Assembly: GCF_001044425.1 (NCBI RefSeq)
Contig: NZ_LFML01000033.1
Span: 1-64,000 of the forward strand
Reading direction: 5' to 3'
From: Streptomyces roseus
Lineage (GTDB): Bacteria > Actinomycetota > Actinomycetes > Streptomycetales > Streptomycetaceae
DNA: 64,000 nt
Part shown: one piece after another, positions 22,065-30,912 of the stretch
Numbering within the stretch: position 1 is the stretch's first letter
Layout: each line of letters opens with the position of its first letter
Translations under genes and position numbers: made by a program
Notes under the pieces: model-generated
Database searches by the model: none
What the model saw: only the letters and a program-made list of their open reading frames with translations
Told to the model about the DNA's origin: nothing

Positions 22065-22765
22065 GTTCGTCCACCTCCACCCTTCACCGTGTCTGCGTCT
22101 GGGGCCGGCCGGCTGGAGCCTGCCGCTGGTGGGACGGGTGTCCCCGGCGTCCGGTTCCTTCCCCGCTCGGCGTCGGTGTTATCCCCGGCATTCGAGCGCA
22201 GATGAGTGAGCATCGGAAGGAGTTTCGCCCGGCCGCGCGCGCACCGGCTCTTCACGGTGCCGGTGGGGACGTCGAGGATGTGGGCGGCCTCGGCGACGGG
22301 GTATCCCTGCATGTCGACGAGGACCAGGGCGGCCCGCTGTTCGGCCGGGAGCGTCCCGAGGGCGGCCAGGAGCTGACGGTGGAGATCGTGGCGCTCCGCG
22401 GGTGCCTCGGCGGACTCGTGGGGCTCCAGGAGGCGCTCCAGGCGGTCCGTGTCGTCGAGGGGCGAGGTCCTGCGCGAGGCGGCCTTGCGGGCCCGGTCGA
22501 GACAGGCGTTGACGGTGATGCGGTGCAGCCAGGTGGTGACGGCCGATTCACCGCGGAAGGTGTGGGCGGCCCGGTAAGCCGACACGAGGGCGTCCTGTAC
22601 GGCGTCGGCGGCCTCCTCGCGGTCGCCGAGGGTGCGCAGGGCCACCGCCCACAGCCGATCGCGGTGGCGCCGTACGAGTTCCCCGAAGGCATCGGGATCA
22701 CCGGCGGCATGCAGCGCCAGCAGCTCCTGGTCGCTCCGCTCGTCTCCCCTGGGTGACTGCATCAC
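22061..22765 (-). CDS. sigM: ECF RNA polymerase sigma factor (SigM-like)
   Basis: 234 residues. Region 2 (about 24-92) has DAFGELVRRHRDRLWAVALRTLGDREEAADAVQDAL and the -10 recognition helix. Region 4 (about 125-180) has LPAEQRAALVLVDMQGYPVAEAAHILDVPTGTVKSRCARGRAKL. A 50-residue Gly/Pro-rich tail follows. It is cotranscribed with the anti-sigma gene (4-base overlap). The symbol follows the syntenic mycobacterial sigM-trxB-trxC locus. S. coelicolor also has an unrelated gene called sigM. The GGAGGAG site is close to the start. Confidence 0.9.
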   Translation of the reverse strand: MMQSPRGDERSDQELLALHAAGDPDAFGELVRRHRDRLWAVALRTLGDREEAADAVQDALVSAYRAAHTFRGESAVTTWLHRITVNACLDRARKAASRRTSPLDDTDRLERLLEPHESAEAPAERHDLHRQLLAALGTLPAEQRAALVLVDMQGYPVAEAAHILDVPTGTVKSRCARGRAKLLPMLTHLRSNAGDNTDAERGRNRTPGTPVPPAAGSSRPAPDADTVKGGGGRT

Positions 22766-22805
22766 ACCTCTCCTCCGGAAGGGAGCGTACGGTGCGGGCG
22801 GGACG

Positions 22806-22848
22806 AATACGAGGGACCGCCGCGCAGTCGGCGCAGCGGTCCCGTATT
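22806..22848 (-). terminator. Terminator after the pseudokinase gene
   Basis: AATAC plus GGGACCGC (22806-22820) pairs with GCGGTCCC plus GTATT (22836-22848) around a GA bulge, 16 bases past the pseudokinase stop. It isolates sigM from the murJ group. Confidence 0.7.
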
Positions 22849-22863
22849 GGTGGCGGTCCGGTC

Positions 22864-24654
22864 CTACTCGGCCGTGCCGAGCACCTTGATCTCGCTGATG
22901 CCGCCCCGGTAGCCGCCGCTCGAATCGGAGGGCAGCGCGGTGATGTGGATCACCAGGTACCGGGCCTTCAGCGGGGTCTCCAGAGTGGTCTTCAGGTTCT
23001 TCCCCGCAGTGGTCAGCTTGACGACCTCGTGGGAGAAGTCAGAGAGGGAGCGGGGCGAGGAGGCCTCCGGGGAGGCGGCCCGGACCTCCACCTTCTGCCC
23101 CGCCGCGTACATGTCGACGTCAAGGCCGGCCACGTCCTGCACGCTGCCGAGGTCGACGACGATCCCGCTGCCGTCGTCGTAGCTGTCCAGGTTGCCGAAA
23201 TTGGCGTAGCCGTAGAACACCTTGGTGACCCAGGCGCTGTCGGGGTTGCCGTCGGCGGCCTTGTCGGCGTCCTCCGGCTTGATCGGCTCCTTGCCGAAGG
23301 CGGTGGCGTTGCCGATGTGCAGGGGCTTGCCGGGGGTGGTCGGCTTGGCCCCCTTGGGGGCTTCGCCGGCCTTGGGCTGCTGGGTGGAGCCGTTGCTGCC
23401 GGTGTCGCCCTTGACGCGCTCCAGGAGCGTGTCGGCGAGCTGCCAGCTGCCCAAGCCCAGTGCGGCGATGAGCAGGGCGGCCACGCCCCACTTGAGGACG
23501 CGACCGGTGCGGCTCTGCAGCGGGGGCGGCGGCACGGGGACGGACATGGTGAGGCTGCCGGGCACGCCGGGGTGCGACTGCGGACGGCCGTAGCTGCCCT
23601 GCTGGTAGGTGGTGTGCTGGTACTCGGGCGGAGCGGTGAAAGCGGGCTCGGGCGGCCGGATGCGCGGCATCGCGGCGACGGCCTTCGCCAGCTCCTCCGG
23701 GGTGGTGCAGGGCGGCTCCTGCCGGGAGGCGGTGGCCCCGTCGTTGGCGAGGGCGCGCATGGCGAGCTCGCCCAGTCCCCGGTGGACTCCGGCGCGGACC
23801 TGGTCGGGTGCGATCAGGCCGACGCCCTTCGGCAGGCCGGTGAGCCCGTACGCGTCCTCCTCGTACGGCCAGCGCTGGGTCAGGGCGGCGTACAGGAGCG
23901 CGCCGATGGCCTCGGTGTCCGCGCGCTGCGGGGTGTCGCTGGTGATGCCTCGCAGGGCGGCGTTCACGGCGAGCCCCCGGATGCGGTACTGGCCCGTGGA
24001 GGTCCGCAGTATGGCGCTGGGCGTCAGCCGCAGGTGGGCCAGGCCCTCGCGGTGCGCGGCGGCCATGGCCTGCGAGACCTGGGTAACGAGCTGGTAGGCC
24101 TCGTGGGGTTCCAGGGGGCCCGCTGCGAGGATCGCGGTCAGCTCGGTGGCGTCGGGCAGCCACTCGTGGACGACGTAGACGAGGTCGTTCTCCTCGACGG
24201 CGTCGAGGACGTGGACGAATCGCGGGTCGCCGAGCAGGGCGGAGGAGCGGGCGGCGGCCAGGACGGCGCGGGCCCGGGGGTGGTCGGCGGGCAGCAGGTG
24301 GACGCCCACGGCTCGGCGCAGCTTCTCGTCCATGGCGCGCCAGCTGCTGAATCCGTCCAGACGGGTGACGCACTCTTCGAGGCGGTAGCGCCTGGCGAGC
24401 TTGTGGCCGCTGTGGAGTTCGGGGGCGGCAGCAGGGGCCGCTTTTCTGCGTTCGCCGTCCTTTTCGGGCATGGGTCCGTCCGCGGCTCGTCCGTTCTGGG
24501 TGTCCACCCCGTCGGCCGTGGCCTTCGCCGCATCTGCGGCCGGCGGCTCATTGCCGCCGTTGTCGGCCACGTCGACGGCAGCCGTGCTACGTTCCGCCAC
24601 CGTCGTTCCTGCCTCCCCATCCGTTACGCGCTGTCGGCCAGTCTGCGAAGCCAT
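22864..24654 (-). CDS. MurJ-linked membrane pseudokinase with discoidin-like domain
   Basis: 596 residues from ATG 24654 (a GTG 15 bases upstream is possible). An acidic N-terminus (1-80) is followed by a protein-kinase-like domain (85-310), one membrane helix (388-408), a linker and an extracytoplasmic F5/8-C-like domain (446-596). Kinase motifs are lost: HRDxxxxN is replaced by AHLRLTPSAIL, DFG by RGLA, and the VAIK lysine by GVHLL. The extracellular part is like that of the pseudokinase region of mycobacterial MviN, which binds FhaA to control peptidoglycan synthesis. Here it is a separate gene just downstream of murJ. Confidence 0.85.
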   Translation of the reverse strand: MASQTGRQRVTDGEAGTTVAERSTAAVDVADNGGNEPPAADAAKATADGVDTQNGRAADGPMPEKDGERRKAAPAAAPELHSGHKLARRYRLEECVTRLDGFSSWRAMDEKLRRAVGVHLLPADHPRARAVLAAARSSALLGDPRFVHVLDAVEENDLVYVVHEWLPDATELTAILAAGPLEPHEAYQLVTQVSQAMAAAHREGLAHLRLTPSAILRTSTGQYRIRGLAVNAALRGITSDTPQRADTEAIGALLYAALTQRWPYEEDAYGLTGLPKGVGLIAPDQVRAGVHRGLGELAMRALANDGATASRQEPPCTTPEELAKAVAAMPRIRPPEPAFTAPPEYQHTTYQQGSYGRPQSHPGVPGSLTMSVPVPPPPLQSRTGRVLKWGVAALLIAALGLGSWQLADTLLERVKGDTGSNGSTQQPKAGEAPKGAKPTTPGKPLHIGNATAFGKEPIKPEDADKAADGNPDSAWVTKVFYGYANFGNLDSYDDGSGIVVDLGSVQDVAGLDVDMYAAGQKVEVRAASPEASSPRSLSDFSHEVVKLTTAGKNLKTTLETPLKARYLVIHITALPSDSSGGYRGGISEIKVLGTAE

Positions 24655-24717
24655 GCCAATTGTGCCCACAGTCCGGCCCTATGCACGACACGCGAAGGGG
24701 TCCGACGGTTGTGCGCA

Positions 24718-26892
24718 TCAGCGACCCATACGGCCGCGGACCATTCCGACCATGGCGTTGAGCTCTTGGATGCGCATCCGCTTGGCCGCCACGATGAAAA
24801 CGGCGGCCAGCGCGATACCGCCGGCGCCCAACGCGGCGAGGGAGCCGGTGACTCCGCTCCCGAGCCACTGGGTGACAGCGTAGGCGGCCGCGCCCGCCAC
24901 GGCGGCGGCGGGGACGCAGGCGCCGGTGAGGCGGGCGTAGGTGCGCATCACGTGGGCACCGTCGAGGTCGCCGCCCAGCCGGTTGCGCAGGCGCCGCCAG
25001 GCGACGCCGACACCGACGGTGTAGCCGAGACCGTAGGCGGCGGCCATGCCGACGACGGCCCAGCGCGCGGGGAGCACGAAGAACGCGGCGGTGGAGACGG
25101 CCGCGTTGACGCCCGCGACGATGACCGTGTTGTAGAAGGGCGTCCGGGTGTCCTCGTAGGCGTAGAACCCGCGCAGGACCACGTACTGCACGGAGTACGG
25201 GATGAGTCCGAGGCCGAAGGCCATCAGGACGTAGCCGATGTTCTGGGCGCCGGATCCGGAACCGGCGTACAGCAGCGTGGCCATGGGGACACCGAGGGCC
25301 AGGAACGCGAAGGCGCAGGGCACGATCGCGACGGCCGAGGTGCGCAGCCCGTAGGAGATGTCGTCGCGGACTGCGGCGGCGTCCCCGTCGTGGGCGGAAC
25401 GCGAGATGCGCGGCAGCACGGCGGTCATGACGGAGACGGTGATGATGGCCTGCGGCATCTGCCACAGCAGCAACGCGTAGTTGTAGGCCGTGATGCCGGT
25501 GCCGGGGTGCCCCTGCTTTTCGGCGACGGAACCGGCCCAGGTGGCCAGCTGCGTGACGACGACGAGGCCGACCTGGTTGGCCAGGACGAAGAAGAAGGTC
25601 CACTTGGCCAGGCGCGCGGCCTTGCCGAGGCCGTGTCCCCGCCAGTCGAACCGCAGGCGCGGCCGGAAGCCGGCGTCGCGCAGGTAGGGCAGCATCGCCA
25701 GGGCCTGGACGGTGAGGCCCAGGAGGGTGCCGAGGCCCAGCAGACGGACACCCTCGGCGGTGACGGTGGTCGCGTTGACACCGGAGGTGGTGAAGCCACC
25801 GAAGGCCCAGATGAACGCGCCGAACGTGGCGATGACGACGATGTTGTTGAGGACCGGGGTCCACATCATCGCGCCGAACCGGCCGCGTGCGTTCAGGATC
25901 TGACCGAGAACCACGTGCACGCCCATGAAGAACATGGTCGGCAGGCAGTAGCGGGCGAAGGCGACCGCGACGTCCATCTGCTGGGGGTCGGACGCGAGCT
26001 TCGGCGACATCATCGTGATGAACACCGGCGCCGCGAGGACGCAGATGGTGGTGATGGCCGCCAGCAGCACGACGACGAGCGTAAGGAGGCGGTTGGCGTA
26101 GGCCTCGCCCCCGTCGTCGTCCTGCTTCATGGCCCGAACCAGCTGCGGGATGAAGACGGCGTTGAGCGCGCCGCCACCGACCAGCACGTAGATCATCGTC
26201 GGCAGGGTGTTGGCGATCTGGTACGTGTCGTTGAACGTGCCGACGCCGATGGCGCCGGCGATGACGAGCGTCCGCAGGAAGCCGGTGATGCGGGAGACGA
26301 TCGTGCCGGCGGCCATGAGGGCGCTGGACTTGAGCAGGCTGGAGGCGCGGCCGGCGGGCTTGCTCGGCGCCGGTACGGCGACGGGGGCGTCCTCGGCGGG
26401 GACGCCGGGAGCGCCCTCCTGGTCGCGGTAGAGGTGTGCGAAGGCGTCGGGCTCGGGCTTCTCGTCCGCCGCCTTGGTCACCAGGGAGTCCACCCCGACG
26501 AACTGGGTGGTCGTCGCGTGGTCGCCGTAGGGCAGGTGCCGCGAGGGCCCGTCCGGCTCGGGCGCCGGGGTCTGGGCCCAGACGTGCGGGTCGGGAGCGT
26601 GCGCGGGAGCCTGCGGGGCCGCGTAGAGCGGCCCGGGCTCCTGGTAGGTGCCGGGCGGCGGCGGAGGGTGCGAGGCCCGGTCGTAGAGGACCTCGGCCAC
26701 GGGGTCCTGGGCCGACAGGTCCTGGGACCGGTACGGGTCGTAGTCGTAGGCATCCTCGACGTAGGGGTCCCGGTCCGGCGCGGGCGCAGGTGCGGGGACC
26801 TGCCCGGCCACCGGGGTGCCCGGGGCAGTGCCCTGGGAGGGCGCGGGCCCACCAGTGCCCTGCGCGCGGTCACCGTCGTACGGCGCGTTCAT
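24718..26892 (-). CDS. murJ: Lipid II flippase MurJ (MviN)
   Basis: 724 residues. A Pro/Ala-rich cytoplasmic N-terminus (1-185) precedes a MOP-superfamily core of about 14 membrane helices. It moves lipid II to the outer face for peptidoglycan synthesis. Family features include the charged opening KSSALMAAGTIVSRITGFLRT and the segment GGGALNAVFIPQLVRA. The C-terminus ends in the cytoplasm (KRMRIQELNAMVGMVRGRM). The start ATG has GAGGTGGGG upstream. It is followed by the pseudokinase gene after about 60 bases, an arrangement equivalent to the fused mycobacterial protein. Confidence 0.95.
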   Translation of the reverse strand: MNAPYDGDRAQGTGGPAPSQGTAPGTPVAGQVPAPAPAPDRDPYVEDAYDYDPYRSQDLSAQDPVAEVLYDRASHPPPPPGTYQEPGPLYAAPQAPAHAPDPHVWAQTPAPEPDGPSRHLPYGDHATTTQFVGVDSLVTKAADEKPEPDAFAHLYRDQEGAPGVPAEDAPVAVPAPSKPAGRASSLLKSSALMAAGTIVSRITGFLRTLVIAGAIGVGTFNDTYQIANTLPTMIYVLVGGGALNAVFIPQLVRAMKQDDDGGEAYANRLLTLVVVLLAAITTICVLAAPVFITMMSPKLASDPQQMDVAVAFARYCLPTMFFMGVHVVLGQILNARGRFGAMMWTPVLNNIVVIATFGAFIWAFGGFTTSGVNATTVTAEGVRLLGLGTLLGLTVQALAMLPYLRDAGFRPRLRFDWRGHGLGKAARLAKWTFFFVLANQVGLVVVTQLATWAGSVAEKQGHPGTGITAYNYALLLWQMPQAIITVSVMTAVLPRISRSAHDGDAAAVRDDISYGLRTSAVAIVPCAFAFLALGVPMATLLYAGSGSGAQNIGYVLMAFGLGLIPYSVQYVVLRGFYAYEDTRTPFYNTVIVAGVNAAVSTAAFFVLPARWAVVGMAAAYGLGYTVGVGVAWRRLRNRLGGDLDGAHVMRTYARLTGACVPAAAVAGAAAYAVTQWLGSGVTGSLAALGAGGIALAAVFIVAAKRMRIQELNAMVGMVRGRMGR

Positions 26893-26938
26893 CGAAACCC
26901 CACCTCATCGTCCCCAGGCCGACCGGCCACGGCATCGC

Positions 26939-29206
26939 TCAACGGTCCACTGTCTCACCCGTGCCGGACGGCCCGGTGCTTTGCGCTCCGGTGTCCGGGG
27001 TCCCGTCACTCGGCTGCGTGCTCTCCTCGGCCGCCGCCCGCGCCGCGATGCGCTTGCGGCTGGCGTACATCTTGATGCCCGCCAGGACGAGAAGGAGGAC
27101 GCCGCCGGCGATGACGAGCATGACGGTCGGAGTGATCTCGGTGGCCTCCACGGTGAACTTGCGGGCCTTGCCGTACGGCACGCCGTCCGTGGTGAAGAGC
27201 TGCGCGGTGACCTCGACGGGACCGCTCGCGGTGGCGTTGGCGGTGAACTTGACCGTCTGGCTGTGTCCACCCGGGACGGTCACTTCCTGCTCGGCCTGGC
27301 CGCTGTCGCCGAACATCAGGCGGGTCGGGTTGGCCGACCTCACCCGCAGGACCAGGTTGTGGACGTCCTGGACGAGGCCGTTTTGGACGCTGACCGGGAT
27401 CGTCGCGCTGTGCCCGGACAAGGTGGCGTCCGACTTGGGGACGACCTTGACCTTCTCGGTGAGACCGATCAGGTACTCCTGCACCTGGTCCCGGTAGAGC
27501 CGGCCCTCCTCCGGGCGGCCGCGCCAGGAGGTGGACATCTCGCGGTTCGTGGTGTTGCCGAAGGGGATCTCCACGCGGTCGGGCGCGCTGAGGATCACCT
27601 TGAAGTGGTCCAGGGTGTTCTGGGTGGTGCGGATCTTCTCGAACGCGGAGACCGGAAGCTCCGTCTTGCGCAGCGCCTCGGGGTACTGGCCGGCGCCCGG
27701 GACCTGGGTGTTGACGCCCGGGTCGGGCTTGGCCGCGGCCGCCGCGTCGAGGTCGGCCGGCTGGGTCCAGCGGCCCGCCTGCAGCCCCCGTATGGCGGCC
27801 GCCATCGTCTGCACCTGGCTCGTGGTCGGCATGCGCTGCGGAGTGACGACGAAGCTGCGCGGGCTTTCGGTCTTCTGGAGGTTCAAGGCGAGGCTCTGGG
27901 CGAGGAAGCGCTGCACGGCCAGCGTGGCGTCCCCGGCGTTCAGCATGTCGCCCTGGAAGGCGGTCGACAGGTCGGCGTCGGCGACGACCGCCGTGGTGCC
28001 CGCGCCGATGGGGCGGGCCGCGGAGGGCGTGTAGCCGAGGGCGCCGGTCTCCTGGAGGCTGTCGCTGCGCGTCAGGACGTTGTGGGCGCCCGCCGAGGTC
28101 GCCACGTTGACGATCGAGGGGTCGATGGCGCCGTCCAGGGGCCAGGAGAAGTCGGTGGACGGTGTGACGTGCAGGACGGTCTCCACGGCCTGCTTCGCCT
28201 TGTCGGTGGCGGGCCTGAGCTGGCCCAGGGTGCCGGAGACGTCCTTGCCCTGGTGGGCCAGGGAGGCGATGTCGGGGTCGGCGAACGGCAGCGCGACGAT
28301 CTTCTTGCCCTGGACCGCGGTTTCCAGGGAGCTCAGCCACTGCTCGGCGACGGCCTTGTTCTTGCCCTGGACGATCCGCCCGTCCGGTGCGCGGTACCGG
28401 TAGCCCTTGGTCATGGCGTCGACCGTGTAGAGCAGATCGGGGTCGATGACCCAGGTGACGGGCAGGTCCTTGCCGAGGGCGACCATCTGCTGGAGGCGCC
28501 CGCCGGGCTTGAGCTCCTCCGCCAGGGAGTCGTCGAGGAAGACGGGGGTCTGGAGCTCGTCCGAGCCGGTCTCCGCCGTCAGACGCGTGGTGGAGATCAG
28601 CGGCCACAGGTAAGTGAGCTGAGAGCGTTTGGCGGCCGCCTCCGGCTGCCAGGGCAGGAAGGTCCGCTTGATGCCGAGCACCTGCTCGTACTGGCGGCTC
28701 TCGGTCTCCCCGGACAGCGAGACGCCGAGCTGGTAGACGCCATCCTTGTCCAGCTCCAGCTTGTTCACGGGAACCGTGAGGGTGAAGTCCTGCTTGACCT
28801 TGGACGGCAGCGAGGGGATTTTCACGGCAAAGGCCGGGTCGATCTCACCGGGATCCGTGCCGGCCCGGAACCCGGCGCGTTCCGCCGCCTCGTCGATGGA
28901 GGCCCGGTCGCCCAGGGCAGGCCCGACCCGCAGGCCCACGTGCGCGCCGGTGATCGTCTCGCGGCCGTTGTTGACCACGCTGCCGGAGATGGTGAGCGTG
29001 TCGCCCTTGACCGGGGCCGCCGGCGCCATCCCGTCCAGCTGTACGTCGACGGTGCCCGCCTCGGCGGCTTGGGCCGCCTGCGGGGCGGGCGAGTACACCA
29101 GGGCGGCGAGCACCGGGGTCCCGGCCAGCAGGACGACTGCGCGCCGCAGCCAGCGGCGCCGGGCAGGTGCGGGGGATGCCCCCTGGATGTCTGCCGCCTC
29201 GGCCAC
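26939..29206 (-). CDS. DUF6049 secreted/membrane-anchored protein
   Basis: 755 residues. A signal peptide (RRRWLRRAVVLLAGTPVLAAL, then AQAAEAG) leads into a large extracytoplasmic region, with a membrane anchor near the end (VMLVIAGGVLLLVLAGIKMYASRKR, about 702-726) and a short cytoplasmic tail. It contains Ig-like beta-rich parts (N-terminal and about 575-690) and a glycosidase-like or TIM-barrel-like middle of unknown activity. The family is conserved upstream of murJ across actinobacteria (equivalent to the Rv3909 position), so an envelope role with MurJ is likely, but its function is not known. The start is GTG. Confidence 0.85.
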   Translation of the reverse strand: MAEAADIQGASPAPARRRWLRRAVVLLAGTPVLAALVYSPAPQAAQAAEAGTVDVQLDGMAPAAPVKGDTLTISGSVVNNGRETITGAHVGLRVGPALGDRASIDEAAERAGFRAGTDPGEIDPAFAVKIPSLPSKVKQDFTLTVPVNKLELDKDGVYQLGVSLSGETESRQYEQVLGIKRTFLPWQPEAAAKRSQLTYLWPLISTTRLTAETGSDELQTPVFLDDSLAEELKPGGRLQQMVALGKDLPVTWVIDPDLLYTVDAMTKGYRYRAPDGRIVQGKNKAVAEQWLSSLETAVQGKKIVALPFADPDIASLAHQGKDVSGTLGQLRPATDKAKQAVETVLHVTPSTDFSWPLDGAIDPSIVNVATSAGAHNVLTRSDSLQETGALGYTPSAARPIGAGTTAVVADADLSTAFQGDMLNAGDATLAVQRFLAQSLALNLQKTESPRSFVVTPQRMPTTSQVQTMAAAIRGLQAGRWTQPADLDAAAAAKPDPGVNTQVPGAGQYPEALRKTELPVSAFEKIRTTQNTLDHFKVILSAPDRVEIPFGNTTNREMSTSWRGRPEEGRLYRDQVQEYLIGLTEKVKVVPKSDATLSGHSATIPVSVQNGLVQDVHNLVLRVRSANPTRLMFGDSGQAEQEVTVPGGHSQTVKFTANATASGPVEVTAQLFTTDGVPYGKARKFTVEATEITPTVMLVIAGGVLLLVLAGIKMYASRKRIAARAAAEESTQPSDGTPDTGAQSTGPSGTGETVDR

Positions 29207-29234
29207 GCGCTAGCCCGTCCCTCGAAGTGTCAGT

Positions 29235-29270
29235 GGTCTCGTTTGTGCGTCCACGCATGGTAACGAGACC
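29235..29270. promoter_or_regulatory. Nested inverted repeat in the DUF6049-pcnA divergent region
   Basis: GGTCTCGTT (29235-29243) and AACGAGACC (29262-29270) enclose a second small palindrome TGCGT-CC-ACGCA. The location between divergent starts fits an operator. A small hairpin in either leader is also possible. Confidence 0.45.
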
Positions 29271-29390
29271 CGCTGTGCGCGAGTGCCGCGCCTTGCTCCA
29301 CATGATCGGGGCCGGGCCGGCGGTCCCGCATGCCGGGGCCGCCATAAAGGCGGAAGCCCTCGCCGGGCGGGGCACGTACCCTTTTCTGTT

Positions 29391-30859
29391 GTGCCGAACG
29401 CCAACGAAGACAACCCCAGTGCCCTGAGTCAGGTGCAGCTCCGCGCGGTCAGTGAACTGCTGCGGGTCGCCCCTGTCGCCGACGAGCTCGGCCGCCGGTT
29501 CGAGCAGGCCGGTTTCCGCCTCGCCCTCGTCGGCGGGTCCGTACGCGATGCGCTGCTCGGGCGTCTCGGCAACGACCTCGACTTCACCACCGACGCCCGC
29601 CCCGAGGACGTCCTGAAGATCATCCGGCCGTGGGCCGACTCGGTCTGGGACGTCGGCATCGCCTTCGGCACGGTCGGAGCGCAGAAGAGCGCCCGCGTCG
29701 CAGAGGCCGATCGGAACTTCCAGATCGAGGTGACCACCTACCGCTCGGAGTCCTACGACCGCACCTCGCGCAAGCCCGAGGTCTCCTACGGGGACTCGAT
29801 CGAGGAGGACCTGGTCCGCCGCGACTTCACCGTGAACGCGATGGCGGTCGCCCTCCCGGAGAAGGAGTTCGTGGATCCGCACGGGGGCCTGGAGGACCTC
29901 CAGGCGGGCGTTCTGCGTACTCCCGGCACCCCGGAGGACTCCTTCTCCGACGACCCGCTGCGGATGCTGCGTGCGGCGCGTTTCGCCGCCCAGCTCGACT
30001 TCGAGGTCGCCCCGGAGGTCGTGGCGGCGATGAAGGCGATGTCGGACCGGATCGAGATCGTCTCGGCGGAGCGGGTGCAGGGCGAGCTGAACAAGCTGCT
30101 GCTGTCCGCGCACCCGCGCAAGGGCCTGGGTCTGCTCGTGGACACCGGGCTGGCCGACCACGTGCTGCCCGAGCTGCCCGCCCTGCGGCTGGAGAGTGAC
30201 GAGCACCACCGGCACAAGGACGTCTACGACCACTCGCTGATCGTGCTGGAGCAGGCCATCGCTCTGGAGCACGAGGGCCCGGACCTGGTGCTGCGGCTGG
30301 CGGCCCTGCTCCACGACATCGGCAAGCCGCGCACGCGCCGCTTCGAGAGCGACGGCCGGGTCTCCTTCCACCACCACGAGGTGGTGGGCGCGAAGATGAC
30401 CAAGAAGCGCATGACCGCGCTGAAGTACTCGAACGACATGGTCAAGGACGTGTCCCGGCTGGTGGAGCTGCACCTGCGCTTCCACGGCTACGGGGACGGC
30501 GAGTGGACCGATTCCGCCGTGCGCCGCTACGTCCGCGACGCGGGCCCGCTCCTGGACCGCCTGCACAAGCTGACCCGGTCGGACTGCACCACCCGCAACA
30601 AGCGCAAGGCCAATGCCCTCTCCCGTACCTACGACGGCCTGGAGGAGCGCATCGCGCAGCTCCAGGAGCAGGAGGAGCTCGACGCCATCCGGCAGCGGAC
30701 CTGGACGGCAACGAGATCATGCAGGTCCTGGGCGTCGGTCCGGGCCCGGTGATCGGCAAGGCGTACGCGTTCCTGCTGGAGCTGAGGCTGGAGAACGGCC
30801 CGATGGAGCGCGACGCCGCGGTCACGGCGCTCAAGGAATGGTGGGCGGCTCAGGCCTGA
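29391..30859 (+). CDS. CCA tRNA nucleotidyltransferase / poly(A) polymerase family, frameshifted near the end
   Basis: The enzyme adds CCA to tRNA 3' ends. The head domain has LVGGSVRDALLGRLGNDLDFTT with the catalytic DxD, and EEDLVRRDFTVNAMA follows. An HD domain (HDIGKPRTRRF) lies further on. GTG at 29391 gives the normal start (PNANEDNPSALSQVQ). As read, the frame leaves the family consensus after EELDAIRQ at about 30695 and ends at 30752 (453 residues). The expected C-terminus (DLDGNEIMQVLG to EWWAAQA) continues in the next frame to 30859. One base appears missing near 30691-30698. Restored length is 489. Confidence 0.9.
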
Positions 30860-30866
30860 ACCGTGG

Positions 30867-30908
30867 CCGGCCGGGTCGATGTTTCACGTGAAACATCGAC
30901 CCGGCCGG
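30867..30908. terminator. 42-bp perfect palindrome: bidirectional terminator centred on parS
   Basis: CCGGCCGGGTCGAT, then parS, then ATCGACCCGGCCGG form one uninterrupted 42-bp palindrome between the convergent pcnA-type gene (stop 30859) and the MFS gene (stop 30913). There is no separate loop. Confidence 0.9.
30881..30894. other. parS: parS site 5 (centre of palindrome)
   Basis: Perfect 14-mer forming the middle of the 42-bp palindrome. Confidence 0.97.
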
Positions 30909-30912
30909 TGCG

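Noticed and set aside
22753..27075. Plus-strand open frame of about 1,440 codons
   Set aside because: Antisense to sigM, the pseudokinase, murJ and part of DUF6049; Gly/Arg/Asp-rich without domain content.
30690..30700. Programmed -1 frameshift in the CCA-adding enzyme gene
   Set aside because: No X-XXY-YYZ slippery site or downstream pseudoknot was seen. A one-base loss or sequence error explains it better.
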